From the NCBI GenBank assembly GCA_015062085.1, contig SUVI01000005.1, positions 1 to 57,946 on the forward strand: a stretch of DNA of 57,946 nucleotides, read 5' to 3'. How positions within the stretch are numbered: the first letter of the stretch is position 1; the number at the start of each line of letters is the position of its first letter. A program made the position numbers and the translations under genes. Of the stretch, positions 35,303 through 42,873 are shown in pieces. Below the pieces are notes generated by a model, which searched no databases, was not told the origin of the DNA, and saw only the letters and a program-made list of their open reading frames with translations. The DNA comes from Planctomycetaceae bacterium (GTDB taxonomy: Bacteria > Planctomycetota > Planctomycetia > Pirellulales > Thermoguttaceae).

Positions 35303-36148
35303 ATGAATACTATATTTCATCAAACGGTTAAAATTATTCAAAACGAACTCGCTGCGGAAAACACCTGGCGCGTGCGCTTGGCTTCCAAAGAGATCGCGGA
35401 GTCGGTCAAGCCGGGACAGTTCTGCATGCTGCGGATCCCGGGAGTGCGTGCGCCTTTGCTTGGCCGTCCGCTCGCTATTTTCCGTGCAGAGGAAGGTGCA
35501 GTGGACGTCGTGTATGCGGTCGTTGGACACGGTACGGAGCAGCTTTCCCGCCTGCTTCCCGGACAGGAAATGGAGATCTGGGGACCGCTTGGGAATGGAT
35601 TTCGGCTGGATGCCGACCCGGAAAAATGGCCGATGCGTCCTCTGCTGGTCGGAGGGGGGATCGGACAGACGCCGATGTATCTGCTGGCCAGAGAATTTTT
35701 GAAGCAGCCGAAAACGGAGAAAGTCACGTTCGTGTGGGGATGCCGAAATGCCGGATCGTTTGCCTGTCTGGAGGATCTTGAGGCGCTTGCCGCGCAGTAT
35801 CCCGGACGCATGGAGATCCGCCTTGCTACAGACGACGGAAGCCGGGGACATCATGGTTTTGTGACGGAGCTGGAAAAAGAGTGCATCGCGTCCGAACAGC
35901 TCCATGCCGGAAACGCATGTGTCTACGCCTGCGGTCCAGAAGTCATGCTGAAAAATGTAGCGAAAATCGCGGCGTCGGCCGGATTGGAGTGCCAAGTCTC
36001 ACTGGAAACCCCCATGGCGTGCGGAATGGGGATCTGTTTTACGTGTGTCACGAAATGCAAGGACTCGGAAGCGCCGGAGGGTTGGGATTACTGCCGAACG
36101 TGCACCGAAGGGCCGGTTTTTGACGCGAAGAAACTGCTTTGGGACTAA
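35303..36148 (+). CDS. pyrK: Dihydroorotate dehydrogenase electron transfer subunit-like protein
   Basis: A 281-residue FAD and iron-sulfur protein of the PyrK type, which passes electrons from dihydroorotate dehydrogenase B to NAD. GRPLAIFR is the flavin-binding motif, YAVVGHGTEQLSRLLPGQ and LLVGGGIGQTPMYLLA are the NAD-binding region, and CGMGICFTCVTKC with a later YCRTCTEGPVF supplies the four cysteines of a [2Fe-2S] cluster. AGAGGGA precedes the ATG. No pyrD lies within the window, so it either pairs with a distant PyrD or serves as a general NADH reductase. A strong hairpin follows. Confidence 0.88.
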   Translation: MNTIFHQTVKIIQNELAAENTWRVRLASKEIAESVKPGQFCMLRIPGVRAPLLGRPLAIFRAEEGAVDVVYAVVGHGTEQLSRLLPGQEMEIWGPLGNGFRLDADPEKWPMRPLLVGGGIGQTPMYLLAREFLKQPKTEKVTFVWGCRNAGSFACLEDLEALAAQYPGRMEIRLATDDGSRGHHGFVTELEKECIASEQLHAGNACVYACGPEVMLKNVAKIAASAGLECQVSLETPMACGMGICFTCVTKCKDSEAPEGWDYCRTCTEGPVFDAKKLLWD

Positions 36149-36185
36149 CGTTCAGAGCTTCAGATGTGTTTGAGAGCCTAGAATA

Positions 36186-36215
36186 AAAAAGCCCCTTTTC
36201 ATGAGGGGCATTTTC
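36186..36215. terminator. Bidirectional terminator
   Basis: GCCCC pairs with GGGGC around a nine-base loop, with T tracts on both strands. It serves the convergent pyrK and the gene at 36229-36648. Confidence 0.8.
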
Positions 36216-36228
36216 TGGGGATGGACTC

Positions 36229-36648
36229 TTAATTACCGGGAGCGGACACAACAGGTCCTTTTTTGAATGGAACTGCTCCGTATTCCGTCGGCGGGCATTC
36301 CAGATAGTGGATCGCTGCGGCAAGGGAAATGAACAGAAGAGACAAAACGAGCAGGACCGTGTAAAGATCCATACGCGGCGGCCGATACATGACCGGTTTC
36401 TCTTCTTCAGCTTCCTCTTCCTCTGTCATGGCGTTTTCAGGCTCGGACTCGAATTCCGTACCGCCATTGGGATCTAATTCCTCGATGCCGTTTTCGGCCG
36501 TCTCGCCGTTTTCAGCCTGGAACTCATCCAACGCAGGGGCCGTTTCTTCCCATTCATCGGACGCAAAATCGTCCGTTTCCCCGGAAGGCAATTCCTCGAA
36601 ACCACCATCTTCAGGCAAAAATTCGTCTTGCGGGCGTTCTTCTTTCAT
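36229..36648 (-). CDS. Acidic single-pass membrane protein
   Basis: A 139-residue protein. The first 90 residues are strongly acidic and probably disordered (for example AMTEEEEAEEEKP). One membrane helix follows at about 97-115 (LYTVLLVLSLLFISLAAAIH), then a short tail. GGAAGGAT precedes the ATG. It lies 58 bases after the coiled-coil gene at 36707-37573 on the same strand, so it probably belongs to that group. I recognise no family. Confidence 0.68.
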   Translation of the reverse strand: MKEERPQDEFLPEDGGFEELPSGETDDFASDEWEETAPALDEFQAENGETAENGIEELDPNGGTEFESEPENAMTEEEEAEEEKPVMYRPPRMDLYTVLLVLSLLFISLAAAIHYLECPPTEYGAVPFKKGPVVSAPGN

Positions 36649-36706
36649 ACTGTATTATCCTTCCGAAAGGACCAACTTTCTTGTTCGATTTCCTTTTTTC
36701 CCGATC

Positions 36707-37573
36707 TTAAAGCGGTCTGACGATGCATCCAGGAATCACATTGATGCTCTGTTCGCTTCGCAGATTGGAGAAAATGCAGGTAGCGACGTCCGGCATGACA
36801 TTTTCCACTTCCACGTCGCAGATGTACGTCGTGCCGTCCTTGGAAAGCAGCTGGAATTTGTGACCGGGGCGGATACCGTCGTCGCTTCCGACGTTGATGC
36901 GGATCTTTCTTCCCGCCTGTTCGATCACGCGTCCCTGAATGGAGACGGGCGGAGTCTGCGTTCGGTAGTATTCTAGGTCGTTCACCATATTATTGTAGGT
37001 GAGGACTTCATTGGCGAGGACGTTTTCATTCTTGAGGTCTTCATTTCGCGAGGCAAGTTCACGATTTCTGCGTTCGAGCTGAGCGATCTCATTCATGAAA
37101 CCGGTCCGGTCAGAAAGTTTGTCGGAGAGGGCCGTGACTTCCTGCTGGAGCGTTTTGATGGAATCGCGGAGGAGTTCATGACCGCTTGCGATCGTGACGA
37201 GGGCTTTGTGCGTATCGTCAAGGCGAGTGTTTATTTCCGCATAGGAAGAACTGATCGTTTCTCGGAGTTCCTGGACTTCCTTCGTCTGATTTTCCTTAAC
37301 GGCGACGATCTCGCTTTTAGCGTTCGTGCTTTCCTGGAGCGATTTTTCATAGTCGCCGACCAGCGTGGCATACGCTTTACGCAGATTTGCGTTCTCTTCC
37401 TGGAGATTCGCCATTTGCGGTTTCAGTCCGAGGGGATACCCTGTGCTGGTGTCCGTATTGTTGACGTAAACATACCAGTTCGTGTGCGTCATGTACACCG
37501 CGACGGTGAGGGACATCAAAACCAGACTCAAAACAAAAATGAGTACGACAAAAATTTTTCCGACCAGGTTCAT
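36707..37573 (-). CDS. Membrane-anchored coiled-coil protein with C-terminal beta domain
   Basis: A 288-residue protein. Its N-terminal anchor (FVVLIFVLSLVLMSLTVAVY, about 8-27) runs into the motif MTHTNW. A coiled coil rich in Glu, Asn and Leu spans about 55-205. The C-terminal 75 residues (IQGRVIEQAGRKIRINVGSD, GIRPGHKFQLL) look like a small beta-barrel, similar in layout to the periplasmic part of MreC, though I would not call it MreC. The anchor is shared with the protein at 37664-38200, so they are paralogues in the N-terminus. Function unknown; a structural role at the cell envelope is plausible. Confidence 0.75.
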   Translation of the reverse strand: MNLVGKIFVVLIFVLSLVLMSLTVAVYMTHTNWYVYVNNTDTSTGYPLGLKPQMANLQEENANLRKAYATLVGDYEKSLQESTNAKSEIVAVKENQTKEVQELRETISSSYAEINTRLDDTHKALVTIASGHELLRDSIKTLQQEVTALSDKLSDRTGFMNEIAQLERRNRELASRNEDLKNENVLANEVLTYNNMVNDLEYYRTQTPPVSIQGRVIEQAGRKIRINVGSDDGIRPGHKFQLLSKDGTTYICDVEVENVMPDVATCIFSNLRSEQSINVIPGCIVRPL

Positions 37574-37663
37574 GGGAGTCCTTTTAATTTTTTGAAATCA
37601 TTATCCGCCTTAAATGGCGAGGTTGGCCAAATTCCGATGAGGAAACGCTTTTCACAGGAAATA

Positions 37664-38200
37664 TCAACGTTCGGTCTGCTTTGCGGCAAGGCTCCGTTCG
37701 CGTTTTTCCAAGGTGAGGATCTGCTGACTCAGGTCCTCGATCCGATTCATGTTGTTCACGTATTCGTGCATGGCCCGGATCCGTTCATTTCTCTCATTCT
37801 GCACCCTGACCAACGCATCGTCAGCAAGGATACGTGTTTTCAGCAGGAACAGCGTGATCCGCATCATCGTTTCAGAATTTTGACGGATCTCTTTGTCCTG
37901 TTTTTCACATTCTTCCGTGTAGGCGGTGTATTCCGCCTTGCGGTTTTCGACTTCCGCAGTCAGTGCGGCAACCACTAGATCCCGGAGCTTTTCTTCCTCT
38001 TCGATGGCTTTGACGAGCGTGTCATTCTGCTTTCGCAGACTTTCGAGCTGCTGTTCGGCATTCTGAACTTCCTTCGTCACGTTTTCTGCCCGTTCACGCC
38101 AGTTTGTGTGCGTCATATATACCGCTCCCGACATGGTCAGCAGTATCAGACTGAACATGAAAATCAAAATGACGAGTGATTTGCCGAACAGGTTTTTCAT
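37664..38200 (-). CDS. Membrane-anchored coiled-coil protein
   Basis: A 178-residue protein with the same anchor plan as the next gene: SLVILIFMFSLILLTMSGAV followed by YMTHTNW. The rest is almost all coiled coil (QLESLRKQNDTLVKAIEEEE and on), and the beta domain of the sister is missing. GGAGAC lies before the ATG. It is the first gene of the leftward group, 90 bases before its sister, behind the promoter at 38334-38361 that is covered by a 15-bp inverted repeat. The two may form mixed coiled coils in the periplasm. Confidence 0.75.
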   Translation of the reverse strand: MKNLFGKSLVILIFMFSLILLTMSGAVYMTHTNWRERAENVTKEVQNAEQQLESLRKQNDTLVKAIEEEEKLRDLVVAALTAEVENRKAEYTAYTEECEKQDKEIRQNSETMMRITLFLLKTRILADDALVRVQNERNERIRAMHEYVNNMNRIEDLSQQILTLEKRERSLAAKQTER

Positions 38201-38304
38201 CTGGCTGTCTCCGAAACCGTTTTATTGCATTTTCGCGTTCAAACGTGAATTTTGCAAAATCCCAACCGGGTTTTCCGCGGAAAATTCCACGGCACGTGAA
38301 AGGT

Positions 38305-38356
38305 TTTTTTACAAAACAGGCTCTATTTCTTTCAGTATAAACTGTTTTGTAAAAAA
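38305..38356. repeat. Perfect 15-bp inverted repeat over a promoter
   Basis: TTTTTTACAAAACAG (38305-38319) and CTGTTTTGTAAAAAA (38342-38356) with a 22-base loop. The right arm lies in the promoter spacer and the loop holds the -10 of the leftward promoter. Confidence 0.85.
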
Positions 38357-38361
38357 TTCAA
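38334..38361 (-). promoter_or_regulatory. Sigma70-type promoter of the coiled-coil gene group
   Basis: On the minus strand TTGAAT, 16 bases, TATACT, about 135 bases before the ATG at 38200. Confidence 0.65.
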
Positions 38362-38640
38362 CCGGAACTGGGCAATAAAATTCCAAAATTTTCAGTGGAT
38401 CCAGCGCCGCGCAACGGATAGACCGATCGTACGGGCAGGAATCGAGGCAACATACCTCATGTTTCTTATCGAGAAACGTGCTCTTTTTCTGAAAAGATTT
38501 TTCTTTTCGTCAAAGAAACTTTTCGTCTTTTTACTGGTATCGTTCCGAATTGTATGATTGTATGGGTTGTTGCGGTATTTTGTATATGTCGGCGAGGCAC
38601 AGATCAGCCATTCGGCGGAAGGTGTCCGTGCGTTCGCCAA

Positions 38641-38669
38641 GAAAAAGGAAAAAGTCGGTTTCCCGACTT
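38641..38669 (-). terminator. Terminator of the HTH-receiver gene
   Basis: AAGTCGG pairs with CCGACTT around four bases; T-rich sequence follows on the minus strand. Confidence 0.75.
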
Positions 38670-38744
38670 CTATCCTTTATGTTTCCGGAAATTAGAAAAA
38701 GGACGGATCCGTTTTTGAATTCCGGGAAATCGTTTGAGACAAAC

Positions 38745-39317
38745 TCAAATCAGCTCTTTACGCACACCCACAAGGGTCTTCAGGCGTTCAGCAAGAAGGG
38801 AAGCATCGAACGGTTTACGGAACGTTTCATTGATACTGGAACGATCGATCGAGCTCGTGCTGCCGTCATCCGGCAAAAGAGCAATAAGAATAATGTCAGC
38901 AAACTCGCTGTTGCGGCGCAGATTCTGACAGATCTGCAGCGCTTCTGTTCTGCCGATAGAAAAATCGACTACAATGCAGTCAGGATGGAAACTTTCAGCC
39001 TGGATACCCGCATCAAAACCGCTCGCTGCGACTTCAACCTTGAACTGACGTTCCGGCGGAAGTTCACGACGAAGGTTCTCAATAAGAACCTGGTCTTGTG
39101 CGACTACCAAAACTTTCGCGACGGCCGCTTCTTCCAGTTCCGTCGTCGGCATACCGTGTTCCTTCAGGAACTTGATCAGGTATTCACGCGGAATACGACG
39201 ATCTTGCGAACCCGGGATACGGTAACCCTTCAAACGACCTGAATCAAACCACTTACTAACGGTACGCGGGGCCACTTTACAAATTTTGGCAACCTGACCA
39301 GTTGTGAAGACCTTCAT
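38745..39317 (-). CDS. Excisionase-type HTH and receiver-like regulator
   Basis: A 190-residue protein. Residues 1-55 are a MerR/excisionase-type winged helix-turn-helix: TTGQVAKICKVAPRTVSKWF is the helix-turn-helix, followed by GSQDRRIPREYLIKFLKEHG. Residues about 67-185 are receiver-like, with D118 in CIVVDFS at the phosphorylation site and K168 in FRKPF. The usual paired acids after the first strand are reduced to one (VVAQDQ), so phosphorylation is doubtful. I associate this exact N-terminus with Planctomycetes. GGAGAG precedes the ATG. Probably a DNA-binding regulator; its own long leader suggests tight control. Confidence 0.85.
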   Translation of the reverse strand: MKVFTTGQVAKICKVAPRTVSKWFDSGRLKGYRIPGSQDRRIPREYLIKFLKEHGMPTTELEEAAVAKVLVVAQDQVLIENLRRELPPERQFKVEVAASGFDAGIQAESFHPDCIVVDFSIGRTEALQICQNLRRNSEFADIILIALLPDDGSTSSIDRSSINETFRKPFDASLLAERLKTLVGVRKELI

Positions 39318-39933
39318 GGTAGGCTCTCCGATATAACAACTCGCCTCGACTCAATTACCTGAATCGCCCCCCTTGGGCTTTCCAGGATCAGATCCCCCCT
39401 GCATATAAAATTCCTTTGGAGAGGCAAAAACTCCAATTTCCTTCTTATCCAGTTTGGGTTGAGGGTCTGAACTGTAACTGCTTCAATAATTTTGGTTTTG
39501 CAGGTTATTTTACCTGTGCTTGAATTAACATCGGCACAGAAACCTCCAAGGTTAAGGAAAAATCGAAATTTTTCTGATTTGGTGAAAAATCCAAAAATAT
39601 TCGACTTATTGTGAATACCTGCGGTGCTTCTAACGTAAAAATACAAATAATCTGCAATATGAGACTGCAATTAAGTTTGTATTTTTACGATAGTTGTGAT
39701 TAGTTTGGCAATAGGAATTAAAGTCCTTTTGTCAACTGTATTTAAGGTTTCGTATTTTATGGCAGGGAACTTTAATTTTTTCCCTGATTTCTTCCTTCTC
39801 TCTATTCTTTCCTGCGGGAAAAAAAGATGACATTATATAAAAGAGGTCGTGTGAAGGGAACGTACATTCCTGTGCGGGCCCTTCCGGGGCGGTTTGACTG
39901 TTGGGAATGAAAGGAAATGAAAGGAAAAATGCT
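39318..39933. other. Long leader and divergent intergenic region
   Basis: 616 bases, AT-rich, no supported gene. It contains a candidate leftward promoter (39708-39735), which would give the HTH gene a leader of about 380 bases. The leader has small hairpins, for example TTGGAG with CTCCAA at 39416-39436 and CAGGT with ACCTG near 39500. No known riboswitch is recognised. Confidence 0.5.
39708..39735 (-). promoter_or_regulatory. Candidate promoter of the HTH-receiver gene
   Basis: On the minus strand TTGACA, 16 bases, TATTGC. The -10 is imperfect. Confidence 0.45.
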
Positions 39934-41208
39934 ATGCTGCCTGGCTGCTGTTGGGGGGAGGAGCCTGTATTTTCAGAGATGAGACCGGAAGAGCGGTGGC
40001 TCTTTTCTTCGGAGGGGCTTGCTGCGATCGAGAAGGCGTCGGCGCTGAAGAATGGAGATGAATGGAAGCGGATCTTGTTTCTGCGGGAGAAACTTGCGCT
40101 TTCGCCGGAAAATGCGGCTCAGGCTGCGTCGCAGATACAGCTGAGATGCCGGGCGAAGGAGAAATTTGGAGAGCTGGCGGAAAGACTGCTCTTTACTTCG
40201 GTCGGCGTTGAGCAGTCGTCGGACAGGTGGATCGCGGAGTATAAAGCGGGGCGGTTTCCGGCGGGCGTCCCTGTGGCTGATATTTGCTGCGGGATCGGAG
40301 GGGATCTTCTTGCGCTGGCGAGGGAGCGTGCTGTTCTGGGGGTCGATCGTGCTCCGGGAACGGCGGCGGCTGCGTTTTTTAATCTGACGGCGGCGCGCGA
40401 GGCTGGCGTACTTTCGGAGGACGCGGAGTTTCAGGTCCTTCCCATCACGGCGGAGGAATTTCTTGAGCGGTTTCCGGCGGAGCGCTTTCCGTGTCTGCAC
40501 ATGGATCCTGACCGGAGAAGTGAGGGGCATCGGACGACACAGGTCCATTATTTCCAGCCGGAATTTCAGATCTTGGAGAGACTTTTGGAGGGGCGGCGTT
40601 TTGCTGCGGTGAAACTTGCGCCGGGAACGGAGATCCCGGAGACGTGGATGGCTCGGATGACGGAGGCTGAGTGGATCACCAGAAATCGGGAGTGCAGGCA
40701 GCTGATGGTGTGGTTTGATGCGGAAGAGCAGGGAAAGGGGGAGTTTCGGGCGACGGTCCTTCAGGCGCATAGGGCTGGTGTGCTCGGTACGTTTGCCGGA
40801 AAACCGGGGCTGCCGATCTCCGCGGCGGAAACGCCTGGGAAATTTCTTTTCGATTTGGATCCGTCTCTTCTTGCAGCGGGACTTGAAGGGGCGTTTGCGC
40901 GGGAGCATGGTCTGAAGCGTCTGGGAGCCGGGTCGCTTTATCTGACGGGAAATGAGCCGTTGGCGGTGAATGCGCTGGCGTCTTGTTTTCAGATCAGGAG
41001 AGTCCTGCCATTGGACAGGAAACAGATCGTTCGAGCGGTCCAGGAGTGCGGATGGAGCCAGCTGGAGATCAAAAAACGGGGAGCGGTCCCGGAGCCGGAA
41101 GAGGTTCGAAAGTGGATAAAACTTCCGAAGAAAGGCGGAGCGGGGACGTTATTTCTTGCCCAGACTGCCGCGGGGAACCTTGCACTGCTGGCAAATCGGA
41201 ATTTTTAG
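39934..41208 (+). CDS. Class I methyltransferase with THUMP-like C-terminal domain
   Basis: About 424 residues from the ATG at 39934; an ATG at 39907 adds nine. VADICCGIGGDLLALA is the SAM-binding loop and LHMDPDRRSEG the catalytic DPxR-type motif. Helices before them (LREKLALSPENAAQAASQI) are typical of the family. The C-terminus (REVLPLDRKQI-like, then WSQLEIKKRGAVPEPEEV and KGGAGTLFLAQTAAG) matches the THUMP-like domain. Such proteins are thought to act on RNA, but the target is not established. The gene is richer in G than its neighbours. It is transcribed away from the HTH-receiver gene. Confidence 0.82.
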   Translation: MLPGCCWGEEPVFSEMRPEERWLFSSEGLAAIEKASALKNGDEWKRILFLREKLALSPENAAQAASQIQLRCRAKEKFGELAERLLFTSVGVEQSSDRWIAEYKAGRFPAGVPVADICCGIGGDLLALARERAVLGVDRAPGTAAAAFFNLTAAREAGVLSEDAEFQVLPITAEEFLERFPAERFPCLHMDPDRRSEGHRTTQVHYFQPEFQILERLLEGRRFAAVKLAPGTEIPETWMARMTEAEWITRNRECRQLMVWFDAEEQGKGEFRATVLQAHRAGVLGTFAGKPGLPISAAETPGKFLFDLDPSLLAAGLEGAFAREHGLKRLGAGSLYLTGNEPLAVNALASCFQIRRVLPLDRKQIVRAVQECGWSQLEIKKRGAVPEPEEVRKWIKLPKKGGAGTLFLAQTAAGNLALLANRNF

Positions 41209-41261
41209 AAAAATGAACGCTCGATTTTATGGAATTTTTTGTTTTTTGTGGGTCTATGTAC

Positions 41262-41297
41262 TTGACACAAAGTGAAAATGTTGGTATATTCAACATT
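41262..41297 (+). promoter_or_regulatory. Promoter of the PIG-L deacetylase gene with overlapping inverted repeat
   Basis: TTGACA at 41262-41267 and TATATT at 41285-41290, spacer 17. AATGTTG (41277-41283) and CAACATT (41291-41297) are a perfect 7-bp inverted repeat that brackets the -10. Confidence 0.75.
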
Positions 41298-41491
41298 ATG
41301 GAATTTGTATCCTGACGCCCGCAAGTCCTTTTTAATCCATACTTTATGCCGAATAGAAAAAACTTTGATTTTGAATATTGGGGGCTGCGGGGGAAAGAAA
41401 TATATTTGTCGGAATACGAAAAGAGGAAAACGGCCATGTCGTTTGGTTTAAAATAATTTGTTTTAGGTTCACTTTAATAAGGAATTTGGAA

Positions 41492-42322
41492 ATGAGTGAA
41501 GAAAATGTGGTCATTTACGATCGCCGCGTTCAGACTATCGTGGAACGTGCTCCGGTCGCACGAATCATTTTTCCCGGCTGGCAGAAGGACAAGGAGTGCT
41601 GGATGTTTCTGGCTGCCCATGATGACGACATCGTGTGCGGTGCCGGCTTGACGCTGCTTGCGGGTCTCAAGGAAGGCGTTGAGGTCCATGCGGTCATCAC
41701 CGCGAACGGCTGCATGGGGTATTGCAGCGAAGATAAGAGCCGAACGATCGCTGCGGTCCGTAAGGAAGAGGCGAAGGAATCTTTTAAAATCTTAGGGGTG
41801 AAGGAAGAGAACATTCATTTTCTCGATTTTGACGACTGTTCCTTCTATCTAAATGCCGGACGCCGTTTTGCGGATGAAAATACGACCAGTCCAGTGATCG
41901 CGGGGGCGACTGGGCTTCAGAATTCGTATACGTGGGTCCTTCGGAAAATCTGCCCGACGCGTATTTTCCTTCCGACGCCGACGGACATTCATCCGGACCA
42001 TCAGCTCACGACGAAAGAGATGATGATCTCGATCTTCCACGCTCAGGGAGGCATTTGGCCGGAACTTGGTCCTGCGATGGAAGAGATCCCGATGCTGTAT
42101 GAGTACTCGACGTACAGTGATTTCGCGACGCTTCCGACGATGCGCATCCGCACGAATCAGGAGCTCTTCGAGAAGAAGCTGGATGCGATCCGCGCCTACA
42201 AGAGTCAGGAGCAGATCGAGCTTTTGGTGAACGGTCTGATCGAGAGCGGTGCGCAGGAGTACCTCCGCGAAGTCAATTTCGACATTATGACGCCGCACAA
42301 GCATGACAAACTGTTCAACTGA
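41492..42322 (+). CDS. PIG-L/LmbE family deacetylase
   Basis: A 276-residue zinc-dependent deacetylase of the PIG-L family, which removes acetyl groups from N-acetylglucosamine conjugates. FLAAHDDDIVCGAG is the first metal motif, a variant of the usual AHPDDE, and PTDIHPDHQLTTKE supplies the second His pair. GVEVHAVITANGCMGY and RKEEAKESFKILGV are typical. The start at 41492 has AAGGAATTTGGAA upstream; the frame extends 38 codons further without family match. A good promoter with a putative operator precedes it and a strong terminator follows, so it is a single-gene unit under its own control. Confidence 0.86.
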   Translation: MSEENVVIYDRRVQTIVERAPVARIIFPGWQKDKECWMFLAAHDDDIVCGAGLTLLAGLKEGVEVHAVITANGCMGYCSEDKSRTIAAVRKEEAKESFKILGVKEENIHFLDFDDCSFYLNAGRRFADENTTSPVIAGATGLQNSYTWVLRKICPTRIFLPTPTDIHPDHQLTTKEMMISIFHAQGGIWPELGPAMEEIPMLYEYSTYSDFATLPTMRIRTNQELFEKKLDAIRAYKSQEQIELLVNGLIESGAQEYLREVNFDIMTPHKHDKLFN

Positions 42323-42342
42323 CACTGTTGGATACTGTACAG

Positions 42343-42384
42343 ACTCCCTGCCGTCGGACTTTTCTGCAGCAGGGAGTTTTTTTG
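42343..42384 (+). terminator. Terminator of the deacetylase gene
   Basis: ACTCCCTGC pairs with GCAGGGAGT and is followed by seven T. Confidence 0.85.
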
Positions 42385-42434
42385 GTGCAAATTAGAAATT
42401 TTTGTCTCTGACGTCTGGAAATTTTTATTCAATG

Positions 42435-42443
42435 TGGTATAAT
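42435..42443 (+). promoter_or_regulatory. Extended -10 promoter of the alpha-CTD cluster
   Basis: TG, G, TATAAT with TATAAT at 42438-42443; no clear -35. Confidence 0.55.
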
Positions 42444-42519
42444 CGGTTAAAATGGTGATTTCTGTAGGTCACAGAAATTGAGAGACTGCAGGATGGATGA
42501 TTTTTTCAAGGAGGAGGAA

Positions 42520-42822
42520 ATGGAAAAGGAATTGCGTCCGGCATCTACGTGTGTGCGGCTTAGTGAAAAAGAGATACGGCAGCGGAAGCGTCAGGAGATA
42601 CTTGACCTTAGTATCGCGCAGATCGGTCTTTTGGTGCGTACGACGAACTGTCTGGAATCGGAAGGCATCTTCACGGTTCGCGACCTTTTGAACAGTTCCC
42701 CGGAGCGTTTGCTCAAGATCTCCAATTTTGGCGCAAAGACGCTTTTGGAAGTTTACGGAGCGCTTGAAAAACTGGGATTCACGCGTGAGTCGAAGCAGGA
42801 GCCGAAGTCTGCTTCGGAGTGA
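42520..42822 (+). CDS. Stand-alone RNA polymerase alpha C-terminal domain-like protein
   Basis: A 100-residue protein. Residues about 26-90 match the C-terminal domain of RNA polymerase alpha, the part that binds UP elements and activators. LLVRTTNCLESEGI (37-50) holds R40, N43 and C44, corresponding to the DNA-contact R265, N268 and C269 of E. coli alpha; NFGAKTLLEV (69-78) holds G71 and K73, matching G296 and K298. The assembly domain is absent. AAGGAGGAGG gives a strong ribosome site for the ATG at 42520; ATGs at 42478 and 42493 are weaker. It opens a rightward group of four genes. Confidence 0.85.
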   Translation: MEKELRPASTCVRLSEKEIRQRKRQEILDLSIAQIGLLVRTTNCLESEGIFTVRDLLNSSPERLLKISNFGAKTLLEVYGALEKLGFTRESKQEPKSASE

Positions 42823-42873
42823 GTCCGCGGAAGGGCGTTTTGATTTTATTTCCATTGCGGTGTTTAAGCGATC

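Larger units (their letters stand above)
38201..38744. other. Intergenic region with promoter, inverted repeat and terminator
   Basis: 544 bases between two leftward genes. It contains the 15-bp inverted repeat and promoter near 38305-38361 and a terminator at 38641-38669. An 82-codon open frame at 38392-38640 has no support. Confidence 0.6.

Noticed and set aside
38392..38640. 82-codon leftward open frame in the intergenic region
   Set aside because: No ribosome site, no family pattern, and it lies between a terminator and a promoter; composition looks like non-coding DNA.
39318..39933. Possible structured RNA gene or riboswitch in the long leader
   Set aside because: Only short hairpins are seen and no known class can be matched by eye; kept as a note, not a feature call.
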